Positions 35,188 to 48,343 of a stretch of DNA of 64,000 bases are shown one piece after another (position 1 is the first letter of the stretch; every line of letters begins with the position of its first letter). This DNA is from Morella rubra (Eukaryota > Streptophyta > Magnoliopsida > Fagales > Myricaceae): contig CM025850.1 in NCBI GenBank assembly GCA_003952965.2, positions 39,147,584 to 39,211,583 on the forward strand. The letters run 5' to 3'. Both the position numbers and the translations under genes were made by a program. The notes under the pieces are model-generated. The model worked only from the letters and a program-made list of their open reading frames with translations, made no database searches and had not been told where the DNA came from.

Positions 35188-36896
35188 AGCTTTCAACCCC
35201 AACACGAGCTCCTATGTGCTTTCTAGCTTTTTTAACTGATAATAATACAAGTACGCCGAAGCCTTCCCTTTTGGATGCTTCTGTTTCTTCATAACCGAGA
35301 CGAAAAGGTCGGGGTTTGGTGGGGAGCGAGGCTGGTGTGGCGGTGGTGGTGGTGGCAGTTTGCAATGCGTCTTTGTGTGGTTATATTCGTTGTTCCTGGC
35401 GAAGGCATACAGAGATGGGAAACAGTGAAATGATGTTCATACTAATTAGGCAAGGGAGAAAAATTGGTGCACACTGTGATGTTGTACTTTGCTGTGTTGC
35501 AACTTGCAAGTGATACGACGCATCCGTTCAAATAGGGAAAGAAGCAAACCAGCAACGCAGTGTGCGTGGGAGAGTTGAGAGAGAGAGAGAGAGAGTAATG
35601 GAGGGGGGTGGGGCGGAAGAGAGGACATCCGGGTCTCTGGCTCGTCGTTGCGTGTTTGACGTATTTGCATTAACTTGGAACAATCACTTCTATGAAATCC
35701 TCGGCTTCAGCGCTATTGAACGGCCAAACAGAGTCTCCCATTTTGTTAAAAAAAAGGTCCAACTAGTCTGCTACTTTAGAAAAAATAATATAAGTTAATA
35801 AGTTATAAGTTCAACTGTCACTTTTTATAGAAAAAAATAGATATTAAAGGTGAAGTTCAACTAATCACCTCTCGCCACAAATGTCAATACGCAACTAGAC
35901 TTCTAATCTAGGCCAAAACAACAGCACCTACAGCAGCGCTACGCATTATTATTATTATTATTATTATTTACTATTATAGCGTTGCAGTGCCCTTTAAAAG
36001 AAGGGAAAATGTAAAACTAATTCATAGGCATGAAACAGTGGAGAGAGACGCTAAGAGCAGTGTTGTACTAGGAGATCGGACCAGAGTCTTGGGTAATGTT
36101 GGTTTTTTTTTTTTTTTAAGATTTACATTTTATTTTTATTTTTACAATTCAAACATTATAACACACATATATTTCAATACAATACTTTATTACTTTTTTT
36201 ACACACATCAATTCTTTCAACAATTTCTACACACATTCTTATACAACTTTAACTCCACCTAAATATTCACAATTTCATCATAATCTTAAAAAAAACATGA
36301 AAAACGAACATCACTCAAATCTCATTTCCGAAAAACAAAATATTAACAGATTGCACAACAAACTGAAACCCGCATAGACATCACGATTTTTTTATTTTTT
36401 TTTTGTAATATGGGGGAAGGGGGCACGTTAAATTATAACGCTAAAGCCGGAGCTACGAAGCTTGATGCATCTTAAGGGTATAAAAGGGAAAGTCAAACTA
36501 CAAACGGCAAGAATCAGTCAACCAGCCATAGTTTACAGTTGGAAAGATGCAATAACACTATAGAAGGGAAAACATATAATATCAGCATTATGTTCTCGCA
36601 ATCTGCTTGCGTCAATATGTCCTTCATGTACAGAAGGCTTTATAAATATATAAACACACTCTCTTCATGCTAGTTGTGTATGGAGGATTTTACATAAACC
36701 TCTATTTTTGTCAATTATGTCTCCTTTAATTACCTTATAACCTCCGGATTTAAACCCAAACTACAACGGGAGGGATGAATAGGTATTTTTTCCTTTAATT
36801 AAAAATACTACTAAAATTTGAAAACACATTCTAAGAGACAAGATTTTATTGAAAAAATCAAAAACTTTTGAAGCACCCGTGATGTTTTAGGTAGAG

Positions 36897-37105
36897 TTGA
36901 TGTTTGGTTAACTCTGAAAAAAATTTAAAAAAAATTTTACAATCATTTTTTCATCAATTTCAATATTTTTATAAACTTTAATAATTTTTTACAAACTCCA
37001 ACAACTTTTAACAAATTTTTAACCTATCTCAAGAGAATCTTCACTATCTCCGATAAAAATAAATATAAAAAAAATATTTTTAAAATCAAACCAAACAAAA
37101 CCTAA
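36897..37105. mobile_element. Small AT-rich element with TGTTTGGT / ACCAAACA ends
   Basis: Starts gttgatgtttggttaact and ends atcaaaccaaacaaaaccta, which are imperfect inverted repeats. The interior carries repeated caacttttaacaaat-like motifs shared with 52768-53154. No coding sequence. MITE-like. Confidence 0.4.
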
Positions 37106-38095
37106 AGTCTTGATGGATTTTAAATTTCATGACTAATTTGATGAGTTTTAAAGTTTAAGAACTTATTTAATTTTAGCACAAACGTAATAACAAGATTTAT
37201 ATTTATTTCTTCAAAGAAACTACTCAAAAAGCCCATAGGCAAAAGCAGAGTAAGAGGAGGAGAGTTTGTAAAGTTTAAGAATTTATTTAATTTTCAAACT
37301 ACAGTAACTAATTTTTTTTAAAGAAAATGCCCCAAAAACACAAAGAGGGGAGGATAAGGGTATGTAAAATCATATTTTTGCCCCTGATAATCTATTTTAC
37401 AAAACCCTTTATTCTCTCTTGGCCTCTCATATTTCGAAAATCCTTCCTCTCCTTGGACTCTCTAATTATTTTTAAAAAATTTATTTTTACCCCTTTAAAT
37501 TTCGTATTTGGCAACATAAAAATTTCTTTCTTTTTAAAGAAACAAAAAATTAAACTCTGAAAGTTTTGGCCACATAAAATTTTTGGTTTTTTCAAATCAA
37601 ATCAGCCCTGCTAAATTTTTTTGCAAACATTTTTTTTTACAAACTTCAATTCTTTAAGTTATTAAAAGAAGCTTTTAAAAAATATTCTTTGGCTGCTAAA
37701 AGATGAATTCAATGAAACCCTTTAGTGAAAGGCTTCTAGAGCAACCGATGGTTTTTTAAGAAATGAGTTTGAATATAAAAATTCAAAATCTAGTTCCAAA
37801 TTTAAGAACTTGAACTTTTCTTAAAGTTTAAAACTTTTTCTAAAGAATTTTTTTAAAAAAATAATAAATATATGTTACACATTCATCACATATGATTTTC
37901 CTCTTACCTTCTTTGAGTCATTTTTATTTTTTCTTGCTCTTATTAAAGATGAGTAAAATTTTGGTAAAATTTTAGTAAAATTTTATGTTAGTGTTAAAAA
38001 AAGGTGTATTAAAATTAATAAATAAGTGATACAAATAAAAGAAAATTTTTAAAGTGTGTTCGATAAAAATAAAATTTTAACTTTCAAAACACTCT

Positions 38096-38289
38096 AGGGG
38101 TGTTTGTTTACCGAAATTTTAGAAAATATTATTAAAATTTTAAGAATTTTTTGAATGTTAAAATTTATTGAGATTTGTGAAAAGTGTGAAGTATATATAT
38201 AAAAGTGTAAAATTTATTAAAATTTATAAAATATATTTAATATGATAAAAATTTTAGACCCTCAAAAAATTAGACAAATAAACACTCCT
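38096..38289. mobile_element. Small AT-rich element with GTGTTTGTTT ends
   Basis: Left end aggggtgtttgtttaccg and right end gacaaataaacactcct are inverted matches over about 14 bases. The interior is rich in aaaatttta motifs. Same family as 58612-59003 by ends and interior. Confidence 0.5.
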
Positions 38290-41200
38290 ACGTATGGTGC
38301 ACTCTTCGAAGTATTATTTATAATCATGTAAAAAAGATTAAACATTAAAGAAAATTACTTCAATAGAAGTAGCGCAGGTGAAAAAAAGAAAAAAGAAAAA
38401 AGAAAAAGGCAGACAAGTACGGTGTTGAGCCGTTAGTTGCTTCTTTAAGATTTTTTAACGCAAGTCTTGGGTTTCTCACGGAGAGGTGACGTGTCGTAAT
38501 CTTTAACCGTTCAATTTAAATAAACGGACAGGATAAAGAGAATTGCAGGGGGAAGGAGGAGGAGTTGTTGTCAAACCTCGGTTCCCCAAACTTGGAACTT
38601 TTGTGTTTGACATTTTGCTTTCAACCTGAATCATTACCTGGCAAACTTTTTCATCTTCAATGTTACCATACTTCTTCAAATATTTTATTTGTTTGCTTTG
38701 CGTTTGGAGTTTGTTTGACGAGAGCAACCCTTGGGTAAAAACACTATAATATACAAATGAAAAAGTAAGATGGACAGTTGCCTGATCTTGCAGCGGACTG
38801 TGCAGGAAAAAAAATGCACATTCTACGAGGAAAAGCGAATGGGAAATGCTGTTTGATTTTATTTGATGCGGGAGAGTTTTGGCGGGTAGAAAGTTGGCAG
38901 TCTTTTCGTGCTTTCAGGATCGCCCCCTCTATCTGCGACACACTCTCAAAAGTCCGTGTAGCTACAAACACGTGTGAGAGAGATGCATCGATTGCCTCCC
39001 CTAAAATAGCTTCGACCGATCCAGACGAGGGGATCCCAACCATATAGCCATATAGCCTATAGGTCCCTCTCAGTTTACTGATTTCTAAGTGATTGTTTTA
39101 CCTCATTGCTATTTTTTAAATTTTACTAGAGAGAGAGAGAGAGAGAGAGAGGGTGGTCCTGCACAATACACACGTGACGTCTCCGCTTCCTGCTCTCGTT
39201 TCACCGTGGTCCCTCTGAAGTGCTCAAGAGCTCATCTGTTTTTCTCTCTGTTTTGTCGTTTTAATTTATCTTAGCAGAAGTGAATAAAATGTTCTAAGGC
39301 TTAGGGAAAAAAAAATGTTGTGAGGTTTTCCAATTTAGGCTATAGAATGCCTTCGTTTGGTTTTGACGCTTTTGAGGTTTATCTTTGAAGTTGCGTGCTT
39401 TTTCATGGGTAACACCGCATTGTACAAGGTTTTTTTTCTTTTTTCTTTTGCAAATAGACAGTACACTTTGCTCTGGACCTCTGGTAATTTATTTATGAAA
39501 AAGCTGAACTAGGAGTTTACAACCTAAACTATTAACTTTAAGATATTTTACCTTTTATATATATGATTTGTCATCTAAATTTTGAGAAGATTAGCGTAAC
39601 GATAAGAGTCTATGACCCTGTATAAAAGTCTAGATTTTATTATTAGTATATCAAAAAATCTAAAATTTTTAAATGATTTCAAAAACTCTAATTAAGATAT
39701 CAATTCATATTATAAAATAACGGGTATCTTCTTTCCTTTTCAAAATCCACTTAAAATATTGCACATTGGAGAGTATCAATATTCATTTTAGTTTTTGAAA
39801 ATATCTTTTTATATCATTATAAATATATTGTCGTTGGTCAACCATCATAGATGACAGAACTCCTAAATCAGTATCCTCGAGATAAAACCGATAACTAAGC
39901 TTATTCAATTACAGTCACGTAATTTTGGTATTTTGTAGAAGCTGATCGAACTGTTCATCACTAATAATGAAGCTTAGGCTTAGGAAGAAAAAGATCATCG
40001 ACCTTAGCAAGAGATTGATAGGAGGGACTAAGGGAGAAGAGCGTAAAAAGAGACCGACATATATATAGGGACATAGCCAACTGGCCATACAGAGCGGTTG
40101 AAATTGGGAGCAGAGTCACATGGAACGGACTTCACATTATGATAAAAAATATTAATGCAGAAACGATCATTTGTATTTGATAGGAAAAAGACGGAATAGG
40201 TCGTACCAATGGTTCTAGCTTGCATGCATCACAACAGCCGAGTCGATGTAAATTAACCGAGAAAAGTGGAAGCTGCTAACAGGATAGGCCAAACAAATGC
40301 TACCGCGAAACGTCTAATTAGCATTCGCTAAAAAGACAATATAATCCGTTTTCCAATGTACCCTCTATATGCTTATCATCCCAAAGTCCAGTTCCCTCTA
40401 TTTCCCGCCCACCCCACCCCACGTCCCCACCCCTATTCACGAGTTTGACTGATCAGTGACAGAAAACATTTTTAATCCGTTTTCCCTGTGGTCTGTTTTG
40501 GTCTTTGTAACTGGATGCTTCTTATCATTTTGTGCAATTATTGTAGAATTGTTTTTCTCCGATTAACCACAACCTACGGTGTTATGAGTCTGAGCAAATC
40601 ATAGATCAAATAATTGAAAGCGGAAAGCTTATCATATATATGATCATCAATAGAAAAAGCTTCTAGATATCTTTTCTCATTCAATTTTTAGTGTTGTTTG
40701 TAGTGAATCAACATGAACAGCCGACAAACAATATTGGTAGGTCCAAGATGTTCGGGTTTGTCTAAAGGCGATATACATTAATATGACGGCAGCTTTCTAC
40801 GTTTAAGTTCTGCTCATCTTCACGAAAATAATAAAATGCAAATGGTTGTAGGCTTGTAGTATCCTTCTCGGATAAGTTCTGATCTTAAAAAAAAAAAAAA
40901 ATTTATTGAAACAGACATATTGCGAAAGCAAATTATTTAGGCAAATGCTTTTATAGTGCTTAAGAGAAAGATAGAGTTGGGAAATGCAATTTTTCGAACG
41001 GGTATAGAATAAGTTAAAAATAATGACAATGCATACTTAATCTGGCTGGTTTTTTTTTTTTTTTTTTCGATTTGATCCCTTATGTTAACTACTTGCCTCC
41101 AAAACGATCCTTCCCTCAAGACACATATCACATATAAGGCACTAATGACAAGAAACGTGTCACTATTAAATTATTAAGGCCAAGTAAATTTAGATGTCAG

Positions 41201-42789
41201 TGATTATTGATGATGAATTTATTGCAAAGTTAGAATCCGCGGAAATACCTTTTTAATACAAGTATTTAACTCAATAGACTCTTAACATAATAATTAAAAT
41301 TGAGGGACCACGTTAAGAAAAACATTAAATCACAGATTTATTAAGCTGTATAAAAAATCAGTTTGTTTGGATAAATTGTCCACGCAGCTTTTTCCATCAC
41401 CCATGGTATGATAAACTACCCGGAGCCTCGATTCCAACCCTGTCTTTTAGTACATGTCTCAAGATCTGAAATTTACAAGAAGCGTGAACTCCTTGCTGTT
41501 CCTTCCCGCAGCTTCAAATGGTTACACCAATGGTTGAAAAGAAAAAAGAAAAAAAAAAAAGGTTTGAGAGGAACAAAGTGACTCATGTATGTTTGAACTT
41601 CATTATACAATATGCTTTGACATTTCTATCAAGCCACCTACGCAAAAGAAACCTTTGTTAATTACATCAAATGTATCAAAATATATCAGAAATAACCTCA
41701 AACTTTCAATTTGGATGAGATCTAAGGTAGTATTAACTGTTGTGTTTGTAAAAAAGTTGTTCGACTTTCTAAAAATGTGTTTAAATTTGTAATAAGTCAT
41801 TAGAGTTAATGAAAAGGTGATCTAATGAGACATCTTAAAGTGTCAGAGTGGTAAAAAAGTAAAGAGATAACTGATTTAAATGAATTTTTTATATTTATTT
41901 AGAATAAAAAATAATTATTTGATGAAAAGAGAGAAAATTTTGTATAATTATTTTATTATGACCAAAATTTTGAGAGCAAAAATAGAATTGTATATAATTA
42001 TTTTATTAGACCCAAACATGCGCTTAGATGATAAATTTAAAACAGTATTAATAAATGTAACACGGTAGCAGAGCACGTAACTTCTATCTGTATAATTGAC
42101 AGAGGATCCCAAGGCCTAATTTGTCAGCGAAGTTTCCGGATCGGTAGAAACCCTGTGGACAAGAAGGCCAGGCTTTCAACGTAGTGATGGCCCAAGGAAA
42201 TTAAGGCGATCAGTGAAAGGGCCCTTTCTAAGTCATGAATAGCGCAGGCTGAAGTTCACCGCTTCTCTAAAATGAAGTGGTTTGATTCCCGTTGCTAAAG
42301 ATAAGAATGTCTTCTAAGGTATGTCTTAACTCTTTTTTTTTTTTGTTAAAAATGTCTAAACTCTTTACAAGTCTTTTTCTCTCGGCAGTCGGCAATATCG
42401 GTTTCGCCCTCACTTCCATATCTTCCCATCTCCCCTCCATGCTGCACGTTGACGCCGCCTCTCTTTTTCCCACTCAACACCAACTCCCGGTTCCTACTTC
42501 CTTCTTCTATTTCTTTATTTCCTGAAGAAACCAGTCCCTCGATTGATTTGGTGTCTTGCCGCTGCTGCTTCTTGTCCGCGACGCTCCCCTCTCCTTCTCC
42601 TTCCCATTTCTTTGTTGTTTTTCCGGGACTATCTTGACTCTTGTAGAGAGCTTCCGTTTAAGATAAAATCCAATTATTATTATTGGCTACGGACTCACCA
42701 ATTCTGTCTCCTTTAATTCCACGTGCCATGTTGTGGCAGCCCTGTATGATGTAGTACTCGGAGAGGGGAGGACACGGAGCTAGAAGAAG

Positions 42790-45700
42790 ATGATGTTGGC
42801 AAGGAGTATGAGTCGGAGGGTTGCATCAGAATGGCAGGTGGGAGTAAGAAACAGAATGCCATCGACAAGAAGGGCGGCTAGTACACTAATGGACGAAAAC
42901 TGCCCAATTCTAGTATCTCGATCTCTTGGCTCGCTAGACCTCCCTGATATTTGGCCTACTAATTGCACAACCCACGATTTTCAAGCGGTTTATAAATGCT
43001 GTAAGTGTTTCTCTCACCCATAAATTTGTTGCTGTCTAAGTAGTAGCTGTAATCTCTCTATTCATTTATTTTGGCAAAAAATAGAATATTCTTGTTTTCA
43101 TGTTACTAGCTTGGTTAGTAATTTCGGGCTTCTTTTCAGTAACATGCGCTGTGCCCTTTATTCTACTTTCCATTTCAACTAGAAGCCGAAATGGATAGCT
43201 CGATTTCAGGTACTAGCGGTATATGCGTTTTGTTTATTGTCCCGTGAGATAGCCCAATATTCTCTCTTCGTTAGTTCTGAGAGCTGCTGCTGTACAGTTG
43301 GTGGTTGATCATTTGTCAAGATTCTAACTTACTCACAATACAATTATTTTGCAATCCTTGTCATCCAAGTAAGTTGATAGAATGAATCTTTGGCTGTAAA
43401 ACCACTCTGCAATATGTGGCTTCATTATACCATTCCTTTGTATTTACTCTCCGCAGAGTGGTTTAACAACCAAAGATTCATTCTATCAACTTACTTGGAT
43501 TACATTTCCTATTGACAAGACGAATATGGCAAGCTGCCTAGAATTGATTCTTTGGTGGGCTGAATATAGAAATGGGCAGGGTTTAAAGATTTCGTGGGTC
43601 CCAGGATTGAGACAGTAAAGTGATGTGTTGAGCGTTAGTAAAATTGTTTTTCTTGAAAACGATAGGATTTAAAGCGGAAGAGAAGCAATTGTCAAACAAA
43701 AGGTGCAGGTTGCAGGAATGGAGGCAGCTGCAAATACGGGACTCGAAGGACTGGTTGTTCACTTAAACGTTAAAGGGTAGAAAAGCATGAGGGACTTTGG
43801 GTTTAAATATGGCAAAGAAAGGGATTTGTTTTGGAGTTGCAAAAAGGATATGTGATGCCTGACCAGGCTACCATGTTTGATGCTGGCTGGCTTTTACGTT
43901 GACATAATTTATTTCAGTTTATTGGATTTTTTGGTTCGTGATTTCCCCCGTTGCTTTTTCCCGTTGTATTAATCTGTTTCAGTAATTAACCTTATCAAGC
44001 CAAAAAAATCCTATTTTCTGATTCGTATTGAAATGGGATGTCATTGTTACTAATCTCACAGCCTGAGGTTCTAGACTGCTTCCACTGACCTTGGTTTGAG
44101 TTCTAGATTCGATCATGTGGATTTCCAACTTTTCTCGTCATTATTCTGAGGGTTTTGTTATCCTCCTTTTTGTTTAAGATCTGTAGTTGATACCTGACAT
44201 TCACCACAGTCAACAAGCAGGCTGCTGCAATAATTGACGGGAAGTCAATTGCCGAGGAAATTACATCCAGAATAGCTTGTGAGGTCAGGAGGATGAAGGA
44301 ATCCACTGGAAAGGTTCCTGGATTGGCTGTCATCATAGTGGGCCAGAGATGGGACTCGCAGACTTATGTCCGCAACAAGATAAAAGCTTGTGAAGAAGCT
44401 GGAATCAAGTCATTGATGACTGAACTGGCTGGTAATTGTAAAGAAGATGAAGTTGTGAATGCTTTGTCAAGATTTAACAAGGATCCGACAATTCATGGTA
44501 TCCTTGTGCAACTTCCTCTTCCACAAGTAATTTCTTAAACTGTGTCATAACTCGTTTAACCTTTATCATTAGCTGATGTGCAAGTAAATAATGTGATTCT
44601 TTTAGAAGTTTGGTCATATCTAGCTACCCTGTTTTTGGGATGTATTGAACTAGAACTAGGGTCCCCACATCTTCTATGCATGTTTCAGAATGCTTTTACT
44701 AGAGCTTTGCCTTCTCCTTGTCAGCCCCCTTCCCCCCTGCCCAAGCCCCACCGCTTTGGGATGCCCCCATGCCCCGAGGAACAACGCTGAATTTGATACA
44801 TTAACAAGCATTGAGAACTCATTACGATATCAGTGAAGACATGGAACATTTTACTGATGAAGATGTTGAGATCATTATTCATGACTGCGGAACTTTTTGG
44901 TATTTGTATGGATAATTTACAACAAAATGTATGTCTGTGACAGCATTTGGATGAGGAGAGAATTTTGAATGAGCTGAGCCTAGAAAAGGATGTGGATGGC
45001 TTTCATCCACTTAATATGGGAAATCTTGCCATGAGAGGAAGGGAGCCTCTGTTCATTCCTTGCACTCCAAAAGGTTGCATTGAATTATTGATCAGGTCCG
45101 GTGTGGAAATCATGGGGAAGAAAGCTGTGGTGATTGGAAGAAGTAATATAGTTGGATTGCCCACATCCTTGCTCTTGCAGGTGATGCCAATTCTTCGAAA
45201 ATTTACTGTGTAGATTGCTGCTCTTTCTAGAGAAAGTAGGTAATAGTCTTCTATTTGTTATTTGTTTCACAGAGGTACCATGCAACTGTGAGCATCGTAC
45301 ATGCATTTACCAAGAACCCAGAACAGATCACCTGTGAAGCTGACATTGTCGTAACAGCTGCAGGAGTGCCTAACCTGGTCCGCGGCAACTGGCTAAAGCC
45401 TGGTGCAATTGTCATAGATGTGGGTACAAATCCAATTGAAGTGAGTATCCCAGTTATCCGTTATTTTTTCATGTCGTTGGGGGGCCTCTGTTTATCAACG
45501 CTAGACTACCGGCATTTTCAACATGAAAGACACCAGTTTTTTTTTTTTTTTTGCACCTATTGGTTGTCACTTAGGCTTCGGCCTAACCTATTAGGTCCCT
45601 TCATTAGCACTTAATATAGATTAAAAATAGATCTTTTATTAAGTCTTGAGGACTAAATAAGACAAATTACAAAAGAGGTAGTAGTTTAAGGTGGCAATTA

Positions 45701-46338
45701 TCACAATTGTGATAGGAACCTAAATTGAACCAACAATATTTAAAATAAAAATCGCACTAAATATTCCACTTAGTGCTGGAATGCATCATAAATTAGGGTA
45801 TGAAACAGCACAATACAAACTTATTTTTTCTTCTTTCCCTTTATTTATATTTCTGATCTAGTGATTTATACGTTATTATTTGCGCGGTTTATTTATATTT
45901 CTACTCTATTTATACAACTCGCTTCAAAACCTCCTGCACTAATATAATTAAAATACCCACTAACGTACATTTAAAAACCTACCCCCCACTCTTTATAATA
46001 AACCTAATTATCTTATAGCTTAGAAATAAAAACATAATTATGTTATAAAAATTACCTACAAACATAAACTACCCTCTCGCACCTTATTAACGTGTCCTAG
46101 CAAACTAGATAGTTCTGTAACAATATTGCTTGCAAGTATTTTCAAGAGGGAATTGTAAATTGGACAGGACTCTAGTTGTGAGCATGGTTACCGTCTCATT
46201 GGGGACGTTTGCTTTGAAGAAGCTGTGAGAGTAGTGTCAGCCATTACCCCTGTGCCTGGAGGGGTCGGGCCCATGACAATTGCGATGCTCCTGTCGAACA
46301 CACTCGACTCTGCCAAACGTGCGTACGACTTTACTTGA
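42790..46338 (+). CDS. FOLD: Methylenetetrahydrofolate dehydrogenase / methenyl-THF cyclohydrolase
   Basis: This bifunctional enzyme interconverts 5,10-methylene-, 5,10-methenyl- and 10-formyl-tetrahydrofolate, feeding one-carbon units to purine, formyl-Met and serine/glycine metabolism. Exons 42790-43000, 44210-44526, 44944-45180, 45273-45440 and 46168-46338 join in phase to 367 residues. The first about 70 residues are rich in R and S with few acids at the extreme N-terminus ([15 protein letters not shown]), as in a mitochondrial presequence, matching the mitochondrial FOLD isoform class. The catalytic region has Y123 and K127 ([16 protein letters not shown]). The Rossmann NAD(P)-binding segment is [19 protein letters not shown] (237-255). 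The signature PGGVGPMT is at 341-348. MMLAR could begin at either of two adjacent ATGs. No frame problem or missing residue was seen. The gene looks complete and functional. Confidence 0.95.
43364..43499. repeat. Near-perfect 47-bp inverted repeat with 42-base loop in FOLD intron 1
   Basis: The left arm (43364-43410) and right arm (43453-43499) pair at 45 of 47 positions. The arms begin tccaagtaagttgatagaat and its complement. An RNA of this region would form a stable 136-base hairpin. It could be a young miRNA-like locus, a small MITE remnant or a structural intron element. No target-site duplication is evident next to the arms. Confidence 0.9.
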
Positions 46339-48343
46339 CCTCTAAGGTACTACTAGCATACTTTATAGTCTTACATTTTGTCTTATCACAACCTTTTAAA
46401 CCTTTTTTTTTTTTTTTTGTATTCTTAACTATGGTTTTCTATGGAAAAGAATCGAGTACTTTTAATCATCATGTAAATCTACATCTTAGTAGAAGGACTT
46501 GGGGTCGAAAGAGAGTTGCCTCAAAATATTGTAGTTGCTACGAGGATTCTCGATTTTTTTTTTTTTTTTTTTATATTATGAAAAATGTAATAAACCCTCT
46601 GCAGTGATAAACGAGTTCATTAGGCAAATGTTCTGGATATTAGGTGGCTTAACTAGTTAACGAAAGCAATACATAGAAAGGCAAAGTGTAATCAAATAAT
46701 ATACTGGTGCTACTATAGAATCTTATGAATTATGCACGGCACACTGTCTACATCTCCTCAAATAACAATACAAATGCAGATAAATGGAAGATGAGCTTCA
46801 AACGAAAGCAAAATTTCCACCCCCCGCCCCCACCCGGCTCAAGGGGGACCAAAAAACGTCTTTCATTTCCCTTTGTCGGCCCTTGTCGCGTTCCTGGACA
46901 AAGCCCTCGAGCCTCCTTTGCAATATTTTTCTCTCCGCGCGGATCCTACCAAAGAGCGTTTTACAATCATTCTCAACGAGCCCACTGATAACATTTCTTT
47001 CATTGGGTCCTACGAGTTGGACGCTTTAACCATCCACGTCCATTCACCTGTGGATGCTTTGAGGGGATCCTCGTTGAAATGAAATTTTTAGGATAATTTA
47101 ATGCAATTTAAGAAGACTCGATGAAATGACATCTGATGGAGGAGTAATTTTTACTTACTACAAAAACCCATAATTAGATGCACAAAATAGTGAGGCAATG
47201 ATCAGCTCATCTAATGTGGTATGTGTCTTTCAGTGATCGAAGGTCTATAAAAAAACTTGACATCCATACTTTATCGAATAAAGAAATTTACATAAGAAAT
47301 TATGATTATTCTCTATTTATTCATTAAATGACAGGCAAGAAAGTAAAAAAAAAGAAATAAAGAGGTAATCGACTCAAGTTGACAATGTCGATATTTTGAT
47401 AAAAGATGGATGGGACAGAAAGTCTAAAAAGTGATAAGACCCGAGGGGAAAATAAGGCCGAGGCCCAAGAAACCCTCGACCCTAACAACAAAGGAGGAAG
47501 AATAACCAGAGGAGATACACGCAAAAAACTTTCTCATACTCTCTCTCATTGATAATCAGAACAGGAAAAAAAAAAAAATTAAATTAAATAATAGCGACTA
47601 ATTATGACATTAGAGAAATCCCCTCAATAGAGATGATCCTAAGTCCTAACTTATTTACTTTGTTTGTAAGAGAAACGAAAAAGAACTTAGATTTTTCAAC
47701 CCATCGAAATGCTGGACTTCAAATTTAACTTCTTTAAGCTCTTGGCCTAATAAATACTGTGATTGACCGGTTAACAATTGGCTCCATCAACATCGATTTG
47801 AACCCTGAACTTTCAGATTTAGAGAGAGATTTGAGAGATCAAAGAATTCTCACTTTACAAACTATAATATAACATTCAGACCTCCCGTGCCGGACTCCAA
47901 AAGAAAATTTCACGAAAGAGAGTTGATCGGGTCGGAATTTCAATTCGACCTTGACCTGAACACCTTCAGTGGGGCAGAAAACATCCCGGAAAAAAGAAAA
48001 AAAAAAAAGAGAGACCCTTGTCACTAAAGAAAGATGGAAGGCGTAAATAAATAGCCAACCTATTCCTTCCGTATAGTGTCACCTGCCTAGCATGGTTGAA
48101 AAATAGATATTTGCTAAATGCTCTTCGAACATCATTTTGTAATTATAATACGAGCTTCCCGGCAATACCAAAAAAAAAAAAGAAAACATTATATTACACA
48201 TTATAAGATTCTTCACCAAACAATTGTAGCAAATCCTGATGATGACGAGTAAGATAGCAATCCTCAGGAGATGCAATGAAAAATATAAGGATAAGAATAA
48301 TGTAGATGAATGTGAGAACTCGTTAAGAAGCATCAACAGAGGG
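46339..48343. other. Intergenic between FOLD and the GOLD-domain gene
   Basis: AT-rich with two T runs (46405-46420, 46554-46572). One less AT-rich island (46800-47085) holds an unrecognised open frame described separately. The two flanking genes converge here, so both 3' UTRs lie in this stretch. Confidence 0.5.
46873..47082 (+). other. Protein-like open frame of unknown family, possible gene fragment
   Basis: A 69-codon frame whose inner part reads RADPTKERFTIILNEP and then ISFIGSYELDALTIHVHS before stopping. The amino-acid pattern resembles a real folded segment, and base composition rises locally. There are no introns, no promoter and no family I recognise. It may be a captured exon or relic of a coding gene. 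Confidence 0.3.

Larger units (their letters stand above)
35188..42789. other. Long AT-rich intergenic region, no gene supported
   Basis: Contains simple repeats at 35577-35595 (GA), 35945-35969 (ATT) and 39128-39150 (GA), AT-rich elements with TGTTTG ends (see separate entries), and a less AT-rich stretch at 38500-39050. The opposing open frames 38744-39043 (-) and 38778-39047 (+) overlap almost fully and have no recognisable domain. The final 600 bases before 42790 are presumably the FOLD promoter. Confidence 0.55.

Noticed and set aside
38744-39047. Opposing open frames of 99 and 89 codons
   Set aside because: Near-complete overlap on opposite strands, no recognisable motif and no exon structure.
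44690-44790. C-rich stretch in FOLD intron 2
   Set aside because: A local composition shift only; the open frame over it is not continuous with the enzyme.
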